Assembly: GCA_037833965.1 (NCBI GenBank)
Contig: AP031356.1
Location: 2,998,501-3,062,500, forward strand
Length of the DNA stretch: 64,000 nucleotides
Direction: 5' to 3'
DNA from: Marchantia polymorpha subsp. ruderalis
Lineage: Eukaryota > Streptophyta > Marchantiopsida > Marchantiales > Marchantiaceae
Shown here: piece after piece, positions 8,750 through 19,097 of the stretch
Position numbering within the stretch: the first letter of the stretch is position 1
Layout: every line of letters starts with the position of its first letter
The notes under the pieces: model-generated
What the model was told of the DNA's origin: nothing
What the model saw: the letters and a program-made list of their open reading frames with translations, nothing else
Databases searched by the model: none
Program-made: the position numbers and the translations under genes

Positions 8750-10109
8750 TGTGTTTCCTGCACACACAAACGTTCTCCCTTTCGCTCGCCCTCTCACAAT
8801 CGCCACTGCGCGTCGGCCGCTCAAGCATTGACTGCTCACTCTCTCTTCGCTCACGTTCAAGTTCGCTACTCGCAATTCTCTCCAAGGTCTGTCAAGATCC
8901 TTGCGCAACTCGTCTCCGCACTCTCTCCTCTCACTGCAGGTCTCTCCGCCCTTGCGCGAAATCTTGGAAGCTGGAACTCGCAAAATCAAGAATGAGAGAA
9001 TGAGACTGGAGCGCAGTCTTTTCTTCTCCGAATTCAAGAACGTCCAACGTTCTTACTGGTTACAACGTACGCAGCCGGTTATACGGCCTAACGGTTCGCC
9101 CTTTGCATGCGCGAATTCACGTCTCCGCACTGCGCGCATTCGCATGCGTGAATGTTGAATTCTCCCGCCGCCGCCGCCTTCCGGACTCGAGTCCGCCGCA
9201 GGGTATACGTCGGCTATGTTGTCTTTCCCTAACCCGTCCATCACCGGAGGCGTGTCGCCGCTGGCGTGTTCCTTATCCATCGGCGCCTTGCTGGAGACGC
9301 ACATCCAGTCGGCGCGAATTACGCCGGCGCGTATTCGTACCGCTTATTTTGTCCTTTATGCCTCTTCTATTGCTGACGGCGCATATCCGCCAGTGCAAAT
9401 CATGCCAGCGCATCCGGCCATCAGCGCCACGTCGGAGGCGTACATCCGACCGGCGCTTTCCTTCCATGAGCAGCCGCCAAAGGCGCTTCCGACTCTGAGT
9501 TAGTTTCCTCCCATGAGCGCGCGATTCCGCCGAAGGCGCATCGCCGAAGGCGTACGGGAGTCCTTTCCGGCTGTGAACCCTAGCGCGAACGGCGCATGTC
9601 CGGCTACGAGTTTTCCAACGCTCATAACTTCTCCGTCCCTGATCCATCTCCGACGCTCTTGGGCTCGTTAGAACAAGCGTCCCGAGCTCTTTCTAATGCG
9701 ACTTCAACCAACTGGATCTACCGTGTATTCCGATCGTTATGAAGGTTTTTCCTTTCCGCGCTAGCGGCGCATTGCCGAAGGCGCACTCATGGTCGGAAGC
9801 CTTCAGAGGTCCGGGCCCTTCTTCTGACGTTTTTAGCAAAACCTCCTCCTGAGGTGTCTGCGCCGGAAGCGTAGCTTCCTTAAACGCTGGAAGCGCGTGA
9901 GTAGAGACGCCTCAGAAAAGGAGCTTTTGCCGAAGGCGCCGAAGACATTGGCGTTGGTACATCCGACTACGCGATTCTTCGTGACCTCGTGACGATCTCA
10001 TCAATCCACTCTATTTAACGTACCCTTTTCTAACTACAAACACTGCTTCGGTACTAGTTTTCTAAAATTGTTTAAATTCTGCAAAAAAAACAAAAAGTGT
10101 GTTACCACA
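8232..10109 (-). mobile_element. 3' LTR of element E3, 5' portion
   Basis: Minus-strand S1 LTR runs from inside the U3 ORF (8232) to the terminus at 10109 and directly adjoins a polypurine tract and the end of pol, which identifies it as E3's 3' LTR. Insertion of L5 at 8231/8232 removed its 3' part from this window. Confidence 0.9.
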
Positions 10110-10122
10110 TGCCCCCCTCCTC
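10110..10122 (-). promoter_or_regulatory. Polypurine tract of E3
   Basis: The minus-strand sequence GAGGAGGGGGGCA immediately precedes the LTR terminus TGTGGTAAC. This is the position and composition expected of a plus-strand primer. It is identical to the tract of E1 at 19061-19073. Confidence 0.85.
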
Positions 10123-10146
10123 AATTGTGAGCGCCCACGCGAACAT

Positions 10147-11944
10147 TTACACGTGGTATTTCTTCAGACGCCACCCGTTCACGCGGGTGCCTAGCCATTC
10201 TCCTGTCAGTTCTGCGAGTTGGATTGAGCCATTGGGAAAAACTTCGATCACCTTGTAAGGTCCCATCCATCTCAAGTGTAGCTTGCCTGGAAATCTAGCA
10301 TGTCTGCTATCGTAGAGCAGAGCCAAGTCGCCCTTCTCAAGTAGTACTGTTTTGAGTCTTCGATCGTACTTCTCCTTCCGCCTGAGCTGTAGTTGCTTTG
10401 TTCGATCTTCGGCCTCTTGACGTCTTTCCTCCAGTGCCATTACTTCTTGCAGTCGATATGCCTGACTTTCTTCCGCATCCAGCCTTCTCTGATCTAAGGT
10501 CCTCTTGGTGGGTATCTCGAATTCGATGGGTAAGATCGGATGCTGCCCATATACTAGAAAGTAAGGTGTTTGCCTGGTGGTGACTTTTTCTGCCGTGCGG
10601 TATGCCCATAAGGCGGCCGGTAGCTTGGTGTCCCAGTCGTGAGCATGATTCACAGTCACCTTGAGGAGTATCTTACAGAGCAATCCATTGGACTTCTCTG
10701 TCAGACCATTCGCCTTGGGGTTGTATGGAGTAGTCTTCCGATGCTTAATCTGGAAGTGCCGCGTCAAACTTTCTATCACCTGATTCAGAAAGTGCGTCCC
10801 CCTGTCACTGACTATTTCTAGTGGGCACCCGTAGCGTGTGATGATTGATTCAAATAGGAACCGTGCTACTGCTGCTGCGTCGTCGTGCCTTGTGGCCTCT
10901 GCCTCCACCATCTTGGTCGCATAGTCTGTTGCTACCAATATGTAGCGCCTGCGCGTGCCTTTAGTGACAAGTTGTATTGGTCCCACGAAGTCGATCCCCC
11001 ATTTTTCAAATGGTGCCAAGGGCATGATCGGTGTCAGAGGCCATCTCGTGGTCGGAGTCGGCCTTCCCGTCCTCTGGCAGCTATCGCATTTGCGAACGTA
11101 GTCGTGTACATCTTTGAACATCGTCGGCCACCAGTATCGTGCATTCACAATTTTGGTCACTGTATTCCTGGTGGCGTAATGACCACCAGCGTCCTCTATG
11201 TGCATGGCCTTAACGACTCGCGGAACTTCGGACTCCTCTAAGCATCTGCACAGCCTCTCGTCTGCCATTTTCTTGAATAAGACCCCCTGTTGGAGCTGGT
11301 AAGGTCCCGCTTTATGAACGAAGACTGTGCGCTGCTCCGCATCCAATCCTTCTGGACATTGGAGTGTGAGCAGAAACCTGTATAAGTCCGCGTACCTGGA
11401 CTCATGGCTGGTGGACAACTGAAAAAGTTGTTCGTTGGGAAAATCATCCACTACTTCCTCTTCTATGGGTTCGGTCCATAGTCGGGAGAGGTAGTCCGCG
11501 TTCTCATGGTGAACGCCTTTCCTAGTCTGCACAGTGTAGGTGAATTCCTGCAGCAATAGTACCCACCTGGCAATTCGTCCGGACAGATCCGCCTTCTTCA
11601 CCAGGTGCTGTAAGGCGTAATGATCCACATGAAACACGAACTCGTAGCAGATTAAATAATGTCTGAACTTCTTACAGGAGTTCACCATTCCCAACGCCTC
11701 CCTCTCAGTTGTCGTGTACTTCTTCTCTGCTGCTGACAACTGACAGCTCGCAAAGTAAATCGGGTAGTCTTTCTTGTTGTCGTCCTTCTGACTGAGAACC
11801 ACTCCGATTGCAAATGCCGACGTGTCTACATAGACATGGAAAGGTCTGTTCCAATCCGGACTTCTCAGAACCGGAGCAGTCGTCAGTTTGGCTTTGAGTG
11901 TTTCAAAGGCTAGCTGTTGCTCCTTGCCCCACACATAGGGTTCC
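10147..11944 (-). pseudogene. pol: E3 pol, RNase H and integrase part
   Basis: An open frame of about 599 codons matches the C-terminal two thirds of E1's RT-RNase H-integrase protein. It runs from EPYVWGKEQ, just after the RT domain, to the end GWRLKKYHV. RNase H motifs (VDTSAFAIG, TEREALG, VDHYALQHL) and integrase motifs are present: the zinc finger with CDSC, then WGIDFVGP, VATDYATKMV, VSDRGTHF and the Glu in NGLTEKSNG. There is no internal stop. It is separated from its RT part (resuming at 32683) by solo LTR L2 and E1, with target duplication GTTCC at 11940-11944 and 32683-32687. Point changes such as FASCQ for FASRQ suggest decay. The open frame continues into the LTR edge by chance. 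Confidence 0.9.
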
Positions 11945-12877
11945 TGTAATAACCCACCAAAGGCTAAAACTGCAGTATGGTGGTAAAAAGATCGAACCCA
12001 CAGGGACAGAGGCAACACACAGAGTAAAAGTGTCACGTTTAACAGACTTTTGTAGAGTTTGAATTCTAGGCGACTGTCACTCCCAGAAATACTGCAGTGC
12101 TCGACTCGGAGGCTCGACTCGGAGGAGGATCTCGACTCGGAGGAGGATCTTGACTCGGAGGATGCTCGGAGGATGCACGGTACAGCGTGGTCACTCAACA
12201 CACACACACACACCTGAAACTGGCAAAAAGCACAATTCGGAGGTCGGTCAGGACCTCCGCTTCGGATTTCAGAAGGAAAGTGTCTCACAAGTTCACTCAG
12301 AGGTTCTGCAGGTAGTGCCTCCCACTCCGGCTTTTACTGCCCTTCCGCCAGGAACTAGCGGGGGTACCCGGACTAGACTTCCCACTTCGGAACGAAGCCT
12401 CTACATACGCCGTGGACGTCACCTTCGACTATCACACCAAACGCAGGGAGTGCAGACCCGACTGAGAACTTACTGAAAACACGATCCAGTAACACACACA
12501 CAACCTGAATTACAAACCAAGGTTTACACGAAGTAATACAACTTCACATTGGCATTGAGGGGAAACTTCCCGTAGGAGTACAATCAGGAAATGTCACTCG
12601 AAGGAGTAAGGGGGAACTGTTCAAGTATCTAACTCGCAGCCGGCTCTGAGCATCAGAAATCACCCGCAGGTGCAGATCCGCACTACTCAAGTCTCTAACC
12701 GGGTACTAGCTCTGAACATTCAGCCGAAGGCCTTCAACTACAACATACGGTAACTTCGCTATGCTGCAGCTTCTCTACGTGGTGCCAGGACCAAAATGCA
12801 CAAACACGCCAAGAAAGTGAGTTCCTGATCTGCACTTCCGAAACTGGAAGAGTCCCAAGGCAAAACGCCTTGATCTA

Positions 12878-12884
12878 CTTTATA
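12878..12884 (-). promoter_or_regulatory. LTR TATA box (L2)
   Basis: TATAAAG on the minus strand, 34 bases after the U3 ORF stop, followed by the CAAGGC/GCCTTG inverted repeat. Confidence 0.65.
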
Positions 12885-12917
12885 CCCTCAAAAGATCCTA
12901 ACTAGCACTACGCTATC

Positions 12918-14033
12918 CTATCTACTACTCGCAGCATCTGCGCGAAACCAAACTACTCTACTGCACTCGGCAGATCCGGTGCTGCGCCTCCTGCGCGCCG
13001 GACTGCTCCGCTTACTATCTCTACCTTGCCAGTCTTCCGACCGGCTGCGTAACCCCAGGCGTCGGAGCGCTGTGGTGACTTCCGACTGTAAGTGCGCCAT
13101 AGTGTCGCGCGCACCCGACAAGAAGGTTTCTAATTTTCTCGCCACTCGCCGCCGACTCCGACTGTCACCCTCCGTCAATGCCGCCGCCCGAAGCTCGAAC
13201 TCCCTGAGTGTGATCCTCTCTTGAGCTGCCACCTCCCAATGGGCGTATCCTTTTAGACAACGAGTCACCTGTGTCGCCAACTCTCCTCGCGCCCTGCAGC
13301 TGCTCTCCACCTCTGCCAGCTGCATTTCTGCTTCCGCACGTTGTGCCCTCAAATCCGAGCACTCGGATTGCAAGTTGCGCAACAACTCCTCATCCTCCTT
13401 GCGGGCTCTTTGACTTTCTTCTAAGGCGCGCGTCTGGCGCGTAAGCTCGGCTGCTAGGACTTGGTTCTGTCTCCGCTCCTCCTGCAATTCCGACTCGATC
13501 TTTGCCCGTATTAGCTCGGCATCCGCCTGACTTTTCGTCGCCGCATCCTCCCTCTGCTGCTGCAAGGCTTGGTATAGCTTCTGTGTGACCGCCAGGTGTT
13601 GTCGGAGGGCGGTGTTCCTATCCACATATACTCCGCACCTAGAGGCCCACTTTGCCACCTTGCTCCTCGTCCTTCGCCTGATAGTCTCCACATAAGACTG
13701 TGGTTTTAAAGCACTTGCGTATTTGGATGTCTTGCGATCCAGATATCGCAGGAGTGGAACTATCTGTTCGCACAGCACCCCTGTTGGCGTTTTCTGTACC
13801 GAATCCGCTTCCTGTTCTTCCGAGCTCGTCTCATCCTCAGTCTCGAGGATTTCAGTCGCCACCGAATCCCTTGGCGATTCCCTGGAACTGTGGCGCGCAG
13901 CAGCTTCCGCTGCGACTGCTGCTCCACTGCCTGCTAAAATATCCAGGGCAGTGGGAGATCCCACTGCTTGAGCCCCTGTTCCAGCTCGATCTTCGGTCTC
14001 CGAAGGGGTCGACGCCGCAGTGACTCTTGTCAC
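12918..14033 (-). pseudogene. U3-encoded LTR protein, C-terminal half (L2, split by E1)
   Basis: This open frame holds the last 370 or so codons of the L2 copy: the end of the linker, the conserved block IVPLLRYLDRKTSKYAS, the coiled coil and the RRRRSTGSAECS tail. The N-terminal part continues at 29878-31322. The break is the GTCAC target duplication of E1 (14029-14033 and 29878-29882). Both halves are free of stops, so before E1 landed this copy was probably intact. An apparent longer N-terminus reads into E1's LTR and is an artefact. Confidence 0.85.
14029..14033. repeat. Target-site duplication of E1 (GTCAC)
   Basis: GTCAC occurs at 14029-14033 and again at 29878-29882, immediately outside E1's termini. 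Confidence 0.93.
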
Positions 14034-14952
14034 TGTAATAACCCACCAAAGGCTAAAACTGCAGTATGGTGGTAAAAAGATCGAACCCACAGGGACAGAG
14101 GCAACACACAGAGTAAAAGTGTCACATTTAACAGACTTTTGGTAGAGTTTGAATTCTAGGCGACTGTCACTCCCAGAAATACTGCAGTGCTCGACTCGGA
14201 GGCTCGACTCGGAGGAGGAACTCAACTCGGAGGATGCTCGGAGGATGCACGGTACAGCTTGGTCACTCAACACACACACACACACACACCTGAAACTGGC
14301 AAAAAGCACAACTCGGAGGTCGGTCAGGACCTCCGCTTCGGATTTCAGGAGGAAAGTGTCTCGCAAGTTCACTCAGAGGTTCTGCAGGAAGTGCCTCCCA
14401 CTCCGGCTTTTACTGCCCTTCCGCCAGGAACTAGCGGGGGTACCCGGACTGGACTTCTCACTTCGGAACGAAGCCTCTACGTACGCCGTGGACGTCACCC
14501 TCGACTATCACACAAAACGCAGGGAGTGCAGACCCGACTGAGAACTTACTGAAAACACGATCCAGTAACACACACACAACCTGAATTACAAACCAAGGTT
14601 TACACGAAGTAATGAAACTTCACATTGGCATTCAGGGGAAACTTCCCGTAGGAGTACAATCAGGATATGTCACTCGAAGGAGTAAGGGGGAACTGTTCAA
14701 GTATCTAACTCGCAGCCGGCTCTGAGTATCAGAAATCACCCGCAGGTGCAGATCCGCACTACTCAAGTCTCTAACCGGGTACTAGCTCTGAACATTCAGC
14801 CGAAGGCCTTCAACTACAACATACGGTAACTTCGCTATGCTGCAGCTTCTCTACGTGGTGCCAGGACCAAATGCACAAACACGCCAAGAAAGTGAGTTCC
14901 TGATCTGCACTTCCGAAACTGGAAGAGTCCCAAGGCAAAACGCCTTGATCTA

Positions 14953-14959
14953 CTTTATA
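14953..14959 (-). promoter_or_regulatory. LTR TATA box (E1 3' LTR)
   Basis: TATAAAG on the minus strand, 33 bases after the U3 ORF stop. It is followed by the inverted repeat CAAGGC-GTTTT-GCCTTG (14931-14947). Confidence 0.7.
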
Positions 14960-14992
14960 CTCTCAAAAGATCCTAACTAGCACTACGCTATC

Positions 14993-17734
14993 CTATCTAC
15001 CACTCGCAGCATCTGCGCGAAACCAAACTACTCTACTGCACTCAGCAGATCCGGTGCTGCGCCTCCTGCGCGCCGGACTGCTCCGCTTACTGTCTCTACC
15101 TTGCCAGTCTTCCGACCGGCTGCGTAACCCCAGGCGTCGGAGCGCTGCAGTGACTTCCGACTGCAAGTGCGCCATAGTGTCGCGCGCACCCGACAAGAAA
15201 GTTTCTAATTTTCTCGCCACTCGCCGCCGACTCCGACTATCACCCTCCGTCAATGCCGCCGCCCGAAGCTCGAACTCCCGGAGTGTAACCCTCTCTTGGG
15301 CTGCCACCTCCCAATGGGTGTATCCGTTTAGACAACGAGTCACCCGTGCCGCCAACTCTCCTCGTACCCTGCAGCTGCTCTCCACCTCTGCCAGCTGCAT
15401 TTCTAAATCCGCACGTTGTGCCCTCAAATCCGAGCACTCGGTTTGCAAGTTGCACAACAACTCCTCATCCTCCTTGCGGGCTCGTTGACTTTCCTCTAAG
15501 GCGCGCGTCTGGCGCGCAAGCTCGGCTGCTAGGACTTTGTTCTGTCTCCGCTCCTCCTGCAGTTCCGACTCGATCTTTGCCCGTATTAGTTCGGCCTCCG
15601 CCTGACTCTTCGTCGCCGCATCCTCCTTCTGCTGCTGCAAGGCTTGGTACAGCTTCTGGGTGACCGCCAGGTGTTGTCGGAGGGCGGTGTTGCTATCCAC
15701 ATATACTCCGCATCTAGAGGCCCACCTTGCCACCTTGCTCCTCGTCCTTCGCCTGATTGTCTCCACATAAGACTGCGGTTTTAAGGCACTTGCGTATTTG
15801 GATGTCTTGCGATCCAGATATCGCAGGAGTGGAACTATCTGTTCGCACAGCACCCCTGTTGGCGTTTTCTGCACCGAATCCTCTTCTTGCTCTTCCGAGC
15901 TCGTCTCATCCTCAGTCTCGAGGATTTCAGTCGCCACCGAATCCCTTGGCGACTCCCTGGAACTGTGGCGCGCAGCAGCTTCTGCTGCGACTGCTGCTCC
16001 ACTGCCTGCTAAAATATCCAGGGCAGTGGGAGATCCCACTGCTTGAGCCCCTGTTCCGGCTCGATCTTCGGTTTGTGAAGGGGTCGACGCCGTAGTGACT
16101 TTTGTCACTCTTGCACCGCCCGCTTCTGCTGCCTGTCCTTCCGGCGCAATCTGCGCGGAAGGTGTCCTTGCTGAAGGTGCGTCCGCCGAAGGCGTCCGCA
16201 CACTGGTTGTTGGCTCCATCCGTCTCGCAGTCGGCGAATCCGGCTGACTCTCTGTTGTCCGACTCGCAGTCGGCCGACCAGCAGTTGTCCGACTGGGAGT
16301 CGGATACACCCTGCGCGTCTTGACTCCACTTGGCCTGTTTGCTGGTGGCGTTCTTCCAGAAGTGCCTTCCGCCGAAGACGACCCTCTGAGGATTGTTGGC
16401 TCCATCCGTCTCGCAGTCGGCGAATCCGGCTGACTCTCTGTTGTCCGACTCGCAGTCGGCCGACCAGCAGTTGTCCGACTGGGAGTCGGATACACCCTGC
16501 GCGTCTTGACTCCACTTGGCCTGTTTGCTGGTGGCGTTCTTTCAGAAGTGCCTTCCGCCGAAGACGACCCTCTAAGGATTGTTGGCTCGTCAGCCAAACT
16601 CTCTTCCGCTTCCGGCCTGCTGTCCGGTTCAACGCGCCGTTCAGTTGGCCTTCCTTCCGCTTGTCGACCTTCAGTCATCCGACTCGCAGTCGGATGACTG
16701 TCAGTCCTTCCATCTCCTCCCGAAGGCCGTGGTGCCTTCTGTGCAGAGGTTTCTGCCGTCTTCCCTAGGACCTGAGCAATTATCTCTTCCTGCGTGAGAT
16801 TCCGCCGGGTCGGAGTTCGCCTGGTCTCCTCAGTAACAGTTGGCATTCTGCGTGCCCTCTGTTTTGGTCGACTGTGAGGCTCGGGGGTGGGCCGACCACG
16901 AGTCGGCGCAGCTGGTACTTCCGGCTGCTTGTCCTCAGGTCTCTCATCCCACTTCCGCTTGCGCGGAATACGCTCACTTCGACGTTCTTCTGCTGCTCTG
17001 GCTGGAGCCGGAGCCGGAGGCGTACTGGCAGGTTCCTCGTCCGGATCCGTGTCTACTTCGGCCTCCCTCGAATATCTACCTGGATAAGACCGACTCAGCT
17101 GCGGAAACCGAGTTTTCTCAGCATTCGTCAAACATCCCATCGCCCGGTAAAACACGATTAAGTAAGGCGATAGATGATTGAGCGTTCCTCCCCTCTCTTC
17201 TTGCGCATGTTGGCGCGTCACCTTCCACAGGAGTCGTGCCCAATGCACCGGAGCTCCTGACAACACTAGCTCCACGAACTCTACCTGCCAACCATGCATG
17301 TAAGCGGTCTTGGTCGGCTGCAATATCTGCAGCAATGCTGTCGCGACATTTCTCCGCAATCGATCCTTGTAATCCCGAGTCCGGAAACCGTTCTTGGGAT
17401 GTCTAGCCACCTTGAAGAGCTCATTGTAAGAGACTTCTTCCTCCTGGGACACTTTCACGCTGTCGGCCTCGAAGAGGAGATCCCCTTCCTCGCCGGCACA
17501 CCTGCCCAACACCTGCGCCCAATTGCAAATTTCCCATCTCTCTGGGTGTGGACGAAATCCGCGAGAAGGCTTGTGTCTCTCTTGCAGATACTCGCGCACC
17601 ATCTCCGGACACGTCCAATTCCACCCCCAGAGGAGAAAATCGAGCTTCAGCCTCGTCAGCACATCTTGAAATGCGCGTAGACCGATCTGCGGCACCCTGA
17701 GTGGAGACACTCGCAGTTGGGGAACCTTCGACAT
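14993..17734 (-). CDS. U3-encoded LTR protein, E1 3' LTR copy (913 aa)
   Basis: An uninterrupted 914-codon frame lies in the U3 of E1's 3' LTR. The start was chosen at the conserved MSKVPQLRV; a GTF-type leader with another in-frame ATG six codons upstream is also open. The architecture matches the L1 copy: conserved N-terminal domain (residues 1 to about 240), Arg/Pro/Thr/Ser linker, and coiled-coil C-terminus with a basic tail. It is 62 residues longer than L1 because a 186-bp segment of the linker (starting PTILRGSSS) is tandemly duplicated. Because U3 of the 3' LTR lies inside the genomic transcript, this copy would be transcribed downstream of pol, in the position of an accessory gene. 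How it is translated is unknown, and so is the function. Confidence 0.82.
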   Translation of the reverse strand: MSKVPQLRVSPLRVPQIGLRAFQDVLTRLKLDFLLWGWNWTCPEMVREYLQERHKPSRGFRPHPERWEICNWAQVLGRCAGEEGDLLFEADSVKVSQEEEVSYNELFKVARHPKNGFRTRDYKDRLRRNVATALLQILQPTKTAYMHGWQVEFVELVLSGAPVHWARLLWKVTRQHAQEERGGTLNHLSPYLIVFYRAMGCLTNAEKTRFPQLSRSYPGRYSREAEVDTDPDEEPASTPPAPAPARAAEERRSERIPRKRKWDERPEDKQPEVPAAPTRGRPTPEPHSRPKQRARRMPTVTEETRRTPTRRNLTQEEIIAQVLGKTAETSAQKAPRPSGGDGRTDSHPTASRMTEGRQAEGRPTERRVEPDSRPEAEESLADEPTILRGSSSAEGTSERTPPANRPSGVKTRRVYPTPSRTTAGRPTASRTTESQPDSPTARRMEPTILRGSSSAEGTSGRTPPANRPSGVKTRRVYPTPSRTTAGRPTASRTTESQPDSPTARRMEPTTSVRTPSADAPSARTPSAQIAPEGQAAEAGGARVTKVTTASTPSQTEDRAGTGAQAVGSPTALDILAGSGAAVAAEAAARHSSRESPRDSVATEILETEDETSSEEQEEDSVQKTPTGVLCEQIVPLLRYLDRKTSKYASALKPQSYVETIRRRTRSKVARWASRCGVYVDSNTALRQHLAVTQKLYQALQQQKEDAATKSQAEAELIRAKIESELQEERRQNKVLAAELARQTRALEESQRARKEDEELLCNLQTECSDLRAQRADLEMQLAEVESSCRVRGELAARVTRCLNGYTHWEVAAQERVTLREFELRAAALTEGDSRSRRRVARKLETFLSGARDTMAHLQSEVTAALRRLGLRSRSEDWQGRDSKRSSPARRRRSTGSAECSRVVWFRADAASGR
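16207..16578 (-). repeat. 186-bp tandem duplication in the linker of E1's U3 ORF
   Basis: Two adjacent near-identical 186-bp units lie in the linker (offset 186 between the two TTGTTGGCTCC occurrences). The unit length is a multiple of three, so the frame is kept. The other S1 copies (L1, L4, L2) have one unit. The same duplication is in the 5' LTR at 27024-27395. Confidence 0.88.
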
Positions 17735-19060
17735 TGCGTTGCCTGCACACACAAACGTTCTCCCTTTCGCTCACTCTCTCACAATCGCCACTGCGCGTCG
17801 GCCACTCAAGCACTGACTGCTCACTCTCTCTGCGCTCGTTCAAGATCGCTACTCCCAATTCTTTCAAGGTCCGCCAAGATCCTTGTGCAACTCGTCTCCG
17901 CACTCTCTACTCTCACTGCAGGTCGCTCCGCCCTCGCGCGTAATCTTGGAACTGGAAATTGCAAAGTCAAGAATGAGAGAATGAGACTGGAGCGCAGTCT
18001 TTTCTTCTCCGATTTCAAGAACGTCCAACGTTCTTACTGGTTGCAACGTACGCAGCCGGCTATACGGCTTAACGGTTCGCCCTTTGCATGCGCGAATTCA
18101 CGTCTCCGCATTGCGCGCATTCGCATGCTTAAACGTTGAATTCTCCCACCGCCGCCACCTTCCGGACTCGAGTCCGCTGCAGGGTATACGTCGGCCCTGT
18201 TGTCTTTTCCTAACCCGCCCTTCTCCGGAGGCGTGTCGCCGCTGGCGCGTTCATTATCCGTCGGCGCCTTGCTGGAGGCGCACATCCAGCCGGAGCGAAT
18301 TACGCCGGCGCGCAGTCGTACCGCCTATTTTGTCCTTTATGCCTCGTTCGTTGCTGCCAGCGCATCCGGCCGTCAGCGCCACGTCGGAGGCGTACATCCG
18401 ACCGGCGCTTTCCTTCCATGAACAGCCGCCAAGGGCGCTTCCGACTCTGAGGTGGTTTCCTCCTGTGAGCGCGTGATTCCGCCGAAGGCGCATCGCCGAG
18501 GGCGTACGGGAATCCTTTCCGGCTGTGAACCCTAGCGCGAACGGCGCATGTCCGGCTACGAGTTTTCCGACGCTCATAACTTCTCCATTCCTGATCCATC
18601 TCCGGCGCTCTTGGACTCGTTAGAACAAGCGTCCCGAGCTCTTTCTAATGCAACTTCAACCAACTGGATCTACCGTGTATCCCGATTGTTATGAAGGTTT
18701 TCCCTTTCCGCGTTAGCGGCGCTTCGCCGAAGGCGCACTCATGGTCGGATGCCTTTAGAGGTCCGGGCCCTTCTCCTGACGTCGTTAGCAAAACCCCCTC
18801 CTGAGGTGTCTGCGCCGGAAGCGTAGCTTCCTTATGCGCTAGAGGCGCGTGAGTAGAGACACCTCAAAAAGGAGCTTTTGCCGAAGGCGCCGAAGACGTT
18901 GGCGTGGGTACATCCGACTACGTGATTCTTTGTGCCCTCGTGACGATCTCATCAATCCACTCTATTTAGCGTACCCTTCTCTAGCTACAAACACTGCTTT
19001 GGTACTAGTTTTCTAAAATTGTTTAAATTCTGCAAAAAAAACAAAAAGTGTGTTACCACA

Positions 19061-19073
19061 TGCCCCCCTCCTC
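19061..19073 (-). promoter_or_regulatory. Polypurine tract of E1
   Basis: GAGGAGGGGGGCA on the minus strand directly abuts the 3' LTR, as expected of the plus-strand primer. Confidence 0.9.
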
Positions 19074-19097
19074 AATTGTGAGCGCCCACGCGAACAT

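Larger units (their letters stand above)
11945..14033 (-). mobile_element. Solo LTR L2, 3' part (left of E1)
   Basis: This is an S1 LTR in minus orientation with its terminus at 11945 (GTTATTACA on the minus strand). The right part is at 29878-32682 and E1 sits between. Without E1 the LTR is about 4.9 kb, flanked by GTTCC on both sides, with no internal region, so L2 was a solo LTR inside E3 pol. It carries a CA run near 12200. Confidence 0.92.
14034..19060 (-). mobile_element. E1 3' LTR
   Basis: On the minus strand it starts TGTGGTAACAC at 19060 and ends GTTATTACA at 14034. It contains the U3 ORF (14993-17734), a TATA box (14953-14959) and about 0.9 kb of R-U5 with a CA run (about 14271-14289). 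The bases around it, polypurine tract at 19061 and target duplication at 14029, confirm both ends. Confidence 0.95.

Noticed and set aside
11945..14033. TGTAATAACCC...GGGTTATTACA pairs as terminal inverted repeats of a DNA transposon or MITE
   Set aside because: All these ends are the 3' terminus of LTRs in opposite orientations. Complete units run from TGTGGTAAC to GTTATTACA with 5-bp duplications.
15054..16323. Numerous 60-175-codon ORFs antisense to the U3 ORF (also in the other LTR copies)
   Set aside because: They follow from GC-rich, low-complexity coding sequence and shift or break among copies. They have no independent motif.
14993..17734. U3 ORF as an envelope-like gene
   Set aside because: There is no signal peptide, no transmembrane segment and no glycosylation-rich ectodomain. 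The C-terminus is a charged coiled coil.
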